A stretch of DNA of 64,000 bases from NCBI RefSeq assembly GCF_000227745.2, contig NC_018012.1, forward strand, positions 2,969,501 through 3,033,500, written 5' to 3'. This DNA comes from Thiocystis violascens DSM 198. Lineage in GTDB: Bacteria; Pseudomonadota; Gammaproteobacteria; Chromatiales; Chromatiaceae. The stretch's first letter is position 1; every line of letters starts with the position of its first letter. Below the pieces are notes generated by a model that was not told the origin of the DNA, ran no database searches, and worked only from the letters and a program-made list of their open reading frames with translations. The position numbers and the translations under genes are program-made. Below, in pieces: positions 57,427 through 64,000 of the stretch.

Positions 57427-58275
57427 GTGAGCGAAAAGTCACTGAAGGATCTGATCGAGGAACGTTTCGAGACCGACAGCCTGCAACTGCCGGTGTTCAA
57501 TCCGGTCGCGCTGGAACTGCAAAAACTCAATCAATCCGACACCGTTTCCATGAACCAGATCGCGGACCTGATCATGAAAGATCAGTCGTTGGTCAGCCAT
57601 CTGCTGCGCCTCGCGAATTCCTCCTTTTATGGCGGGCTGAAACAGGTGGAGACGGTCAGCGCGGCCGTGGTGCGGTTGGGGATGAATCGGGTCACCAGTC
57701 TGGCGATGCTGGCGTCTCTGTTACTGGTGAACAAGGCGCACGTCAAGGCCGTCAGCGCCTGTCTGCCGGCACTTTGGAGCCGCACCTTCGTCTGCGCCAC
57801 CGGCGGGCGCTGGCTGGCGGAGCAGACGGGGTACAAGTCTCTGGCCGAGGAAGCGTTTCTGGCTGGGCTGCTGCACGATATCGGCGAGCTGTTTTTGCTC
57901 AAGGTACTGGAACGCCTAGCGGTGGATCGCAGCCATCCATTGCCGCTCACGGAATCGCTGGTAGGCGAAATCCTGGATGCCATGCACCAGGAGATGGGCT
58001 ATCGGTTGATGGTCAAATGGGAACTGCCGGGAAGCTACGCGCGGATTGCCCGCGATCATCATGCGCGGGAATTCGACGAGAACGACACGCTCCTGGTCAT
58101 CACCCGGTTGCTGGATATCGTCTGTCACAAACTCGGCATCGGTCAGACGGCCGATCCCGACATCGTCCTGGCGGCCACGCCGGAGGCCCAGGCGTTGGGT
58201 CTCAAGGAGATCAAGCTGGCGCAGTTGGAGATCCTGCTGGAGGACGCGGTCGCCGAGGCGAACGAGCTGTCATGA
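57427..58275 (+). CDS. HDOD-domain signalling protein
   Basis: 282 residues from GTG 57427. A single HDOD domain fills the middle (LPVFNPVALELQKLNQSDTVSMNQIADLIMKDQSLVSHLLRLANSSF split as ~21-67; then LGMNRVTSLAMLAS; GLLHDIGELFLL). HDOD proteins are HD-related regulators without a full metal site and are often found with c-di-GMP or pilus systems. It starts 52 bases after the secretion ATPase on the same strand and may be cotranscribed. Function unknown. Confidence 0.85.
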   Translation: MSEKSLKDLIEERFETDSLQLPVFNPVALELQKLNQSDTVSMNQIADLIMKDQSLVSHLLRLANSSFYGGLKQVETVSAAVVRLGMNRVTSLAMLASLLLVNKAHVKAVSACLPALWSRTFVCATGGRWLAEQTGYKSLAEEAFLAGLLHDIGELFLLKVLERLAVDRSHPLPLTESLVGEILDAMHQEMGYRLMVKWELPGSYARIARDHHAREFDENDTLLVITRLLDIVCHKLGIGQTADPDIVLAATPEAQALGLKEIKLAQLEILLEDAVAEANELS

Positions 58276-58333
58276 GGCAGGTCGCGTTGCGGATCTCTCC
58301 AACGGAACGGACCGCTGGCGAGCGCCGGATCAT

Positions 58334-59062
58334 TCAAACATACAAAGGGGCCATCCGCCGCCAGGCGTGGCCCTGATGGGCGCGCCCGTCCCATTCGTGC
58401 AGGGTATGCCAGATGCCCTTGTCCCACAGCAGGCGACTGAGATAGCGGTTATTGTCGAGGAAAGGGTCTTGACTGCCGACCACGAGCACGATGTCCAACC
58501 GTCGCAGCGCCGCCAGACGATCCGGACAGCCCAGGTTGGGGAGGTACTGGGTGGGCGTGTGGAAATAGGTCAGATCGTCCCGGTGGCCGCCAAAGAGGTC
58601 ACGGAAATCCTCCACGTTCAGACTCAGGTCATAGCGCCCGGAGAAGGCCGCGACCTTGCGGAAGAGGTGCGGGTGACGGAAGGCGATATTGACGGCATGA
58701 AAAGCGCCCAGGCTGCACCCGTGGGAGATGGTGCAGGGGTGCGGATTTTTCGCCGCCATCAGGGGCAGCACTTCGTTCAGGACATAGTCCTCGAAGGCAT
58801 GATGGCGACGGATACGGTCGGCGGGGTGATTCCAGAAACAGTAGAGCGATTCCCAGTCGATACTGTCCACGCAATAGAGTTGGAGTTGTCCGGCCTCGAT
58901 CTTGTGTCGGAGCGACTCGACGAGGCGCAGATCCTCGTACTCATGGAAACGTCCGTCGCGAGTCGGGAAGACCAGCACCTTGGCCCCGGCGTGCCCGAAG
59001 ACCAGCAGTTCCATCTCCCGGCCGAGCCGGTGGCTATACCAACGGTGATATTCGCGGTTCAT
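58334..59062 (-). CDS. Putative esterase (alpha/beta hydrolase)
   Basis: 242 residues. Alpha/beta hydrolase of the putative-esterase family: the nucleophile elbow is HGCSLGAFHAVNIAF (G-C-S-L-G), with an aspartate in GSQDPFLDNN and a histidine in DGRAHQGHAW completing a likely triad. No signal peptide. RHHAFEDYVLNEVLPLMA is also typical of this group. Convergent with the HDOD gene. Substrate unknown. Confidence 0.8.
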   Translation of the reverse strand: MNREYHRWYSHRLGREMELLVFGHAGAKVLVFPTRDGRFHEYEDLRLVESLRHKIEAGQLQLYCVDSIDWESLYCFWNHPADRIRRHHAFEDYVLNEVLPLMAAKNPHPCTISHGCSLGAFHAVNIAFRHPHLFRKVAAFSGRYDLSLNVEDFRDLFGGHRDDLTYFHTPTQYLPNLGCPDRLAALRRLDIVLVVGSQDPFLDNNRYLSRLLWDKGIWHTLHEWDGRAHQGHAWRRMAPLYV

Positions 59063-59320
59063 CGCCTTGACCTTGCGAAAAGAGAGAGTCGATAGGGTTC
59101 GATGCAGTGAAGTCGGTGCGCGCGGCCAGGGTCACCGGATCGCGTCCGCGGAATCCTAATGGATGAAGATTGCGGCCATGTGACTTGCGTCGGTCGCCGA
59201 GGCATCCCAAGCGCGGTCAGCCTAAGAAAGTATCCATCAACTGTCTCCCGACTTGAGCTGCACTGTCCGGCAGCAATCGGGAAGTAGAAAATGAACAGTT
59301 TTTAAGGATTGGCGAGACCG

Positions 59321-60280
59321 TCAGAGCGGCGCGAGGAAGGCCCAGAGCACGGCCATGAGATCCTGTTCCTGGCGCCGCCGGGCGGGATAGTCGAAGTGTC
59401 CGGCCTCCAGCACGAACAAGCCCTTGTCGCCAGGAATGGCGTTGTAGACCGCGAACTGTCCCGGCGGCGCCACGATCGGATCGAAACGGGCGGCGGCCAC
59501 CTGCATCGGCTGGCGGATATGCCTGGCGGCGAGGGCGGCATCGTAATACGCCAGGGTTTCCGGAACCCGACCCTGAGTCCGCACGAAGGACTGGACCGCT
59601 GCCCCGCTGCCGGTGGTGGGCAGGGTGAGCCGCAGCGGCTGGTGACCGAAGGTCGGCACATTGAGATGACCGCGCCCGAGGCGTTCATCCCAGGCCAGCG
59701 CCATGGCGCCCAGACCGCCGCCGAGGCTGATCCCGAGATAGCCGAGGCGTCCGTCGAGATCCGGGAAGAGTCGCAGCAGGACGGTGACGCCGGTCCAGAT
59801 GTCGTCCACGCAGCCCCCAAGGAGGTAACGGTCGCGATCATGGATGTCATGGAGGACGTGCCAGTTGGGGTCTTCCGAAATCGGCGGACAGCGGCTCAGG
59901 CCAAGACCCCGGAAACAGGGAATCAGGTAAGCGCCATCCGGGCGCGGCAGATCCAGCGGCGGGCGCTCGACCCCGCCATAGCCGTGTCCCAGGATAAAGC
60001 CTCGCCGTGGCGGTTGATGCAACGGTGTCAACAGCCAGCCGCGAATCTGGACACCCTCGGTGGAGTCGTATTCCAGGTCATGCACCTGAAAATGCGGATG
60101 CGACAGGCTCGACCGGCGCAGGCGGGGGTTGGGATCGACCGTCAGGGCGCGAGCCTGGCGGGCGCGCCAGAAGGCGACGAAATCGGCTGGCTCGGGCGGC
60201 GGCTCGACCGCGAGCAGTGCGTCCAGGTCGTAGCCGTAGCTGGGATCGTAGGGATAGCCGTGAGCGAAGGACATGGGCAT
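59321..60280 (-). CDS. Acetylxylan-esterase-like alpha/beta hydrolase
   Basis: 319 residues. AXE1/cephalosporin-C-deacetylase-like fold: an N-terminal segment (PADFVAFWRARQARAL), the elbow GISLGGGLGAMAL (G-I-S-L-G-G), and a C-terminal aspartate and histidine (AARFDPIVAP, EAGHFDYPARR). Start ATG 60280 or 60274; no strong ribosome-binding site. It shares the strand with the other esterase but a 258-base gap separates them. Substrate unknown. Confidence 0.8.
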   Translation of the reverse strand: MPMSFAHGYPYDPSYGYDLDALLAVEPPPEPADFVAFWRARQARALTVDPNPRLRRSSLSHPHFQVHDLEYDSTEGVQIRGWLLTPLHQPPRRGFILGHGYGGVERPPLDLPRPDGAYLIPCFRGLGLSRCPPISEDPNWHVLHDIHDRDRYLLGGCVDDIWTGVTVLLRLFPDLDGRLGYLGISLGGGLGAMALAWDERLGRGHLNVPTFGHQPLRLTLPTTGSGAAVQSFVRTQGRVPETLAYYDAALAARHIRQPMQVAAARFDPIVAPPGQFAVYNAIPGDKGLFVLEAGHFDYPARRRQEQDLMAVLWAFLAPL

Positions 60281-60305
60281 GGCTCGCAGTGGTTAAGGCA
60301 TTGCC

Positions 60306-60372
60306 ATTAAGTTACGCCGTTCGTGGTGAGTCCTGAGCATAGCCGAAGGGTCGAACCATGAACGGCTTAACT
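60306..60372. repeat. Palindromic repeat, copy 1
   Basis: Core CGTGGTGAGTCCTGAGCAT continuing AGCCGAAGGGTCGAACCATG, flanked by arms TTAAGTTACGCCGTTC and GAACGGCTTAACTTA, inverse of one another with one mismatch. First of three copies within 220 bases upstream of the esterase gene and downstream of the sensor gene. Confidence 0.85.
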
Positions 60373-60397
60373 TAGTAACTGTCCACATACGATTTCC

Positions 60398-60444
60398 CGA
60401 TTTTCCGTTCATCCTTCGACAAGCTCAGGACGAACGGAAAATCG
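60398..60444. repeat. Palindromic repeat, copy 2 (inverted, short core)
   Basis: Core ATCCTTCGACAAGCTCAGGAC in the opposite orientation, with perfect 13-bp arms CGATTTTCCGTTC (60398-60410) and GAACGGAAAATCG (60432-60444). Only the innermost GTTC/GAAC bases of the arms are shared with the other copies. Confidence 0.85.
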
Positions 60445-60457
60445 CACTCCGAGGTTG

Positions 60458-60524
60458 ACCTTGAATCCGTTCGTGGTGAGTCCTGAGCGCGGCCGAAGGG
60501 TCGAACCATGAACGGATTCAAGGT
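60458..60524. repeat. Palindromic repeat, copy 3
   Basis: Same orientation and core as copy 1 (GTGGTGAGTCCTGAGC, then GCCGAAGGGTCGAACCATG), with perfect 15-bp arms ACCTTGAATCCGTTC (60458-60472) and GAACGGATTCAAGGT (60510-60524) that differ from the arms of copies 1 and 2. Confidence 0.85.
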
Positions 60525-60643
60525 CGCCACGAACAGAGTACAGTTCAAATCGGGAAACAGTTAATGGACAGTTCCTTACTCCCACAAGCCTGGTTTAGCG
60601 GTAGACCCTGCCGGAGGATGCGCAGTCGCCGAGCCGAATGGGC

Positions 60644-63600
60644 TTATGCCGCATCATCGGACTCGAGAAAACGGAAGCCGTTGCGCCCGGCCTGCTTGGC
60701 CTGATACATCGCCAGGTCGGCATGGCGCAGCAGGGTATCGGGGTCGGCGTGGTCGAACGGGTAGAGGGTCACGCCAATACTCGCCGAGATCGCGACGCTG
60801 GTCTCCGCGTCGAGGGCATAGGGTTCGGAGATGGCCGCCAGCAGACGTGTCAGCAGGTGCTCGCATTCGTCCCGACTGGCCAGATTTCCCATCAGCAGCA
60901 CGAACTCGTCGCCGCCCAGCCGGGCGACGGTATCGCCTTCGCGCACGGATTGAGTCAGCCGTCCGGCGACCGCGATCAGCAGTCGATCGCCCGCCGCGTG
61001 TCCATAGGTATCGTTGACCGGCTTGAAGCCGTCCAGATCGAGATAACAGACCGCCAGCAGACATTCCTCGCGCCGGGCATGCGCCAGGGCAATCCGCAGA
61101 CGGTCGGCCAGCAACGTCCGATTGGGCAGGCCGGTCAGTGGATCGAAGTGCGCCATCTGTTCCAGACGGCGTTGCTGCTCCTTGATCTCGGTGAGATCCG
61201 TGAACATGGCGAACGAGCCGCCAAAACCCTGTTGCGCGTCCTGGATGGCCACCGCCGAGACCAGCGTCCAGAGTTCCGTGCCGTCCTTGCGGCAAAACCG
61301 ACGTTCGTACTGTTCGTGCTCGCCACGATGCCGGGCCTGCATCCGCTCCCCATGCATCTCCAGATCCTCCGGGAACATGAACTCCTCGACCGGGCGGCCC
61401 AGCATGTCCGAGGGATCGTAACCAAGCAAGGCTGCCATGCGTGGATTGACGAAGGTGGTCAGATGCCGCTCGTCCATGGCCCAGATGCCTTCGTGGGCGG
61501 TCTCGACGATCCGGCGATAGCCTGACTCGCTCTCGCTCAGGGCATCTTGCGCACGCTTGCGCTCGACGATATCCCAGGCCAGGTCGGCGAAGGTGGAAAC
61601 GATGTTCAGATCGCTCTCCTCATAGTCGCGCGGCTTGTTGCCGACACCGAGGATGGCGACGATGCGCTCGTTGCGGAACACCGGAACCACCAGTTCGCGG
61701 ATGACCTGGGCATGTCCCGGCGGCAGGCCGTGACGCGCCGGGAGCGCCGCGTAGTCGTTCTGAATGATCGCCCGGCGCTGGCGCACGCAATCGGCCCAGA
61801 CGCCGGCCGCCGAGAGCGGGTAATGGAGCCCGGCTCCTTCCGCCTGACAGAATTCGCGCACGGTTCGCGTCGACCAGGTTTGCAGTACCAGGGTTTCCTG
61901 ATCGGGTTCCAGAAAGTGATAAAAACCGATCAGGCTGCCGGTCAGGGCCGCGGCCTCGTCGACACTCGCCCTCAGCACCTCTTCCATCGAGCGGGTCTCG
62001 GCCCCGTCGATCAGGCGCAGACGCGCCTTGAGCATGTCCGTGAGTCGTTTGAGATGGGTCACATCGCGCGCGGCGGCAAACACCCGCTCGTCATCCCCGT
62101 CATGATCGCGATAGACCGAGGCGTTGTAGAGCACGGGGGTCGCCCGGCCATCGCGGTGCATCAACTCCAGGTCATAATCGCGCACCTGTCCCTGCTCGAA
62201 GACCTGGCGGTAGCCTGCCCGCGCGCGCTCCGGATTGGAAAAATAGCTGGCAAACTCGGTCCCGACAAGTTCGGTGCGCGAATACCCCGTGGACGCTTCG
62301 GTGGCCGCGTTCACATCCTTGATCAGCCCTTCCGGGTCGATGACGACCAGGGGATCGAGACTGGCTTCGAGCAGGCCGCGGTTGTAACGATTGGCACGCC
62401 GCAGCGCATCCTCGGCCTGCTTCCTGTCGGTGATGTCCTCGGTGAAGATGACGATGCCGCCAACAGGTCCATCGTACCGATACCAGGGCCGCACGGCCCA
62501 GTGTTGCCATTGCACGCTGCCATCCCGACGCTCGAACCGGTCATCGGCCTCCTGCACCACCTCGCCGGCCAGACCGCGTCGATGCGCGTCTTTCCAGCGA
62601 TCCGGGACCTCGGGAAAAATTTCGTAGTGAGAACGGCCAATGACGTCCGCCACTCCATAGTCAAGGAGCCAACGTCGGCTAACCGCGAGATAACGCATGT
62701 CGCGGTCGAACATCGCGAGCGCGACCGGGGCATAGCCGACGAACAGCCGCAGGCGCTCCTCGCTCTCGGCCAACTGTCGATCGCGCAGCGCGATACTGTC
62801 GGCCATGCGATTAAAGTCATTAGCCAGTTCGGCGAGTTCGTCGTTGCCCGCGACCGTGACACGCGCGGCGTACTGGCCGTTGGCGAGCGCCTTGGCTGCG
62901 TTCTGGAGGTGACGAAGTTTGCCGATGACGAAATGCTGCAATAAGGTGCCGCCGACGATGAACAGCAGCAGGAAGACCACGAGATGGTCGCGCAGCGAGC
63001 GGGTGAAATGCTCGAAGGCGCGCTGCTCGATTTGATCGATGGGCAGCCAAAGGCTCATGATCCCGCGCAGATCGCCCTCATGAAAACCGGACGCGGGCGA
63101 ATAACGGTCGCGAATGTTCGCGGGAACCTGCTGAGGATCGCCGTGACAGGCCAGGCAATAGGCTTCGGTCCAGATCGGCTGCGCGTAGTGATAGAAGCGC
63201 CGTCCATCGGAAGCGGAGACCTGCGCGAGACGTTCCGACGACGTGGGATGTTGCGCGAAATACGCAATGGCATCCGCGTCGGTGTCGTCTGGCCCTTGGT
63301 TCTGATCGAGGCGTTCCAGACCGACGACCTGGATTTGCAGCTCATCTGGACGTTGTTTCCCAAGTTCTTCGGCGATCCTCGCGAGTGCATGGGTTGGCAG
63401 CAGATCGATGGTCTCGCAGGCCAGGGGCAGTCCATGATTGAGGAAGGACTGATGATAGACCCGGCTGCTGGCCGTCAGGACCGTCCGCAGGGCTCTGGCT
63501 TCGGCGAGGAGTGTCTCCATGGTTTCCGCGCGCGCCACGCGGTAGTGCTCGATTTGCAAAACCGTGAGACCGATCAGCAGGCTCGCGCCCACGCCAAGCC

Positions 63601-63685
63601 AGAGTTTCAGTTGGAGGCGTGAAATTCCGAGACCTTTCCCGATGAAATCACCCAGACGATGGCCTTGAGAGTCCGTTGATTTCAT
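60644..63685 (-). CDS. Haem-motif PAS/GAF sensor diguanylate cyclase
   Basis: 1013 residues. A membrane segment (~26-45) precedes a periplasmic DUF3365 (Tll0287-like) domain with the haem c motif CLACH (177-181). A second membrane segment (~234-252), a HAMP domain (~253-305), two PAS domains (~310-425, ~430-550), a GAF domain (~565-720), a third PAS (~725-850) and a GGDEF domain (~850-1005) follow; the signature is [10 protein letters not shown], intact. No EAL. It should make c-di-GMP in response to a redox or gas signal through the haem; the signal is inferred. Its ATG overlaps the RND stop (ATGA), so the two genes are coupled. Confidence 0.92.
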   Translation of the reverse strand: MKSTDSQGHRLGDFIGKGLGISRLQLKLWLGVGASLLIGLTVLQIEHYRVARAETMETLLAEARALRTVLTASSRVYHQSFLNHGLPLACETIDLLPTHALARIAEELGKQRPDELQIQVVGLERLDQNQGPDDTDADAIAYFAQHPTSSERLAQVSASDGRRFYHYAQPIWTEAYCLACHGDPQQVPANIRDRYSPASGFHEGDLRGIMSLWLPIDQIEQRAFEHFTRSLRDHLVVFLLLFIVGGTLLQHFVIGKLRHLQNAAKALANGQYAARVTVAGNDELAELANDFNRMADSIALRDRQLAESEERLRLFVGYAPVALAMFDRDMRYLAVSRRWLLDYGVADVIGRSHYEIFPEVPDRWKDAHRRGLAGEVVQEADDRFERRDGSVQWQHWAVRPWYRYDGPVGGIVIFTEDITDRKQAEDALRRANRYNRGLLEASLDPLVVIDPEGLIKDVNAATEASTGYSRTELVGTEFASYFSNPERARAGYRQVFEQGQVRDYDLELMHRDGRATPVLYNASVYRDHDGDDERVFAAARDVTHLKRLTDMLKARLRLIDGAETRSMEEVLRASVDEAAALTGSLIGFYHFLEPDQETLVLQTWSTRTVREFCQAEGAGLHYPLSAAGVWADCVRQRRAIIQNDYAALPARHGLPPGHAQVIRELVVPVFRNERIVAILGVGNKPRDYEESDLNIVSTFADLAWDIVERKRAQDALSESESGYRRIVETAHEGIWAMDERHLTTFVNPRMAALLGYDPSDMLGRPVEEFMFPEDLEMHGERMQARHRGEHEQYERRFCRKDGTELWTLVSAVAIQDAQQGFGGSFAMFTDLTEIKEQQRRLEQMAHFDPLTGLPNRTLLADRLRIALAHARREECLLAVCYLDLDGFKPVNDTYGHAAGDRLLIAVAGRLTQSVREGDTVARLGGDEFVLLMGNLASRDECEHLLTRLLAAISEPYALDAETSVAISASIGVTLYPFDHADPDTLLRHADLAMYQAKQAGRNGFRFLESDDAA

Positions 63686-64000
63686 GGTGTTTGTTCGAGA
63701 ATCTCCCGCTCCAGCCGTCGTTTCACGTCCCCCGGCGAGCCGGTGTGGCGCGCCAGCAGGTCATAGGCGACCGGGACCACGAAGAGGGTGAAGAAGGTCG
63801 CGGCGAGCACGCCGGCGAGGACGACGGTGCCGATCACGGCGCGGGTCTCGGCGCCGGCCCCGTTCGACAACAGCAGGGGCACGGAACCGGCGGCGGTGGT
63901 CAGTCCGGTCATGAGGATCGGACGCAGACGCACATCGGACGCCTCCAGCAGCGCGGCGCGGAATTCATGTCCCTGATCGCGCAACTGATTGGCGAATTCG
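63682..64000 (-). CDS. RND efflux transporter, C-terminal part (5' end off window)
   Basis: The frame enters from the right edge without a start. The visible C-terminus has the conserved RND end: ASDVRLRPILMTGLTTAAGSVPLLL, then AVIGTVVLAGVLAATFFTLFVVPVAYDLLA, the last two membrane segments of AcrB/MexB-like pumps. It is followed by a short basic tail. The stop TGA overlaps the sensor ATG. Substrate and partner proteins lie outside the window. Confidence 0.9.
   Translation of the reverse strand, partial: EFANQLRDQGHEFRAALLEASDVRLRPILMTGLTTAAGSVPLLLSNGAGAETRAVIGTVVLAGVLAATFFTLFVVPVAYDLLARHTGSPGDVKRRLEREILEQTP

Noticed and set aside
59247..59281. Nested stem CCCGA...TCGGG upstream of the 58334-59062 esterase gene
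   Set aside because: The stem is bulged and short and no U-tract follows on either strand.

Overview
The window is high-GC DNA, almost fully coding, from a gammaproteobacterium. The housekeeping order (dnaX-ybaB-recR beside the SRP RNA; map divergent from rpsB-tsf-pyrH-frr-uppS-cdsA-dxr-rseP-bamA-skp-lpxD-fabZ-lpxA-lpxB-rnhB; ndk-rlmN-pilW-rodZ-hisS-yfgM-bamB-der) is typical of the class. Molybdenum-nitrogenase cofactor genes, several c-type haem proteins and the repeat families fit a purple sulfur bacterium (Chromatiaceae such as Thiocystis, Thiocapsa or Allochromatium relatives). The genus is an inference.

Layout. 1-2113: a membrane PAS-GGDEF-EAL c-di-GMP protein cut by the window edge. 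2506-4512: minCDE. 4682-13696: HIT hydrolase, recR, ybaB, dnaX, SRP RNA, argB, a cold-shock/Excalibur fusion, dut, coaBC, radC (opposite strand) and a HerA-like ATPase. 13811-15208: rhodanese lipoprotein, periplasmic cyclophilin and a candidate small RNA. 15246-24087: a minus-strand run with an unknown protein, der, bamB, yfgM, hisS, a RodZ-like protein, pilW, rlmN and ndk. 24241-28028: a Pho-box-preceded pair, a PhoX-type phosphatase lipoprotein followed by a two-haem lipoprotein. 28140-33322: nifE-nifN-nifX-(RseC-like)-DUF269-DUF683-fdxB behind a sigma-54 promoter with a NifA-type upstream site. 33607-36018: a CoA-disulfide-reductase/rhodanese fusion and a small exported protein. 36002-39465: glnD and map. 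39525-54474: translation, isoprenoid, phospholipid, outer-membrane and lipid A genes on the plus strand. 54819-64000: a c-type cytochrome lipoprotein, a GspE/PilB-like ATPase, an HDOD protein, two alpha/beta hydrolases, a repeat cluster, a haem-motif PAS/GAF/GGDEF sensor and the 3' end of an RND transporter.

How the genes work together. The nif block makes the scaffold and carriers for FeMo-cofactor synthesis (NifEN, NifX, ferredoxin) but has no nifHDK, which must lie elsewhere; GlnD nearby is the nitrogen sensor. The plus-strand block joins ribosome function (rpsB, tsf, frr) to envelope building: undecaprenyl-PP, CDP-diacylglycerol, MEP-pathway isoprenoids, RseP, the BamA/Skp outer-membrane protein path and lipid A. 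BamB and YfgM, both envelope proteins, sit in the der-hisS block.

The least ordinary elements are the Pho-box phosphatase/dihaem lipoprotein pair, a candidate small RNA with two anti-Shine-Dalgarno stretches after ppiA, a family of palindromic repeats whose arms differ from copy to copy, a structured repeat inside the nif operon, and a CxxCH sensor diguanylate cyclase overlapping an RND gene.
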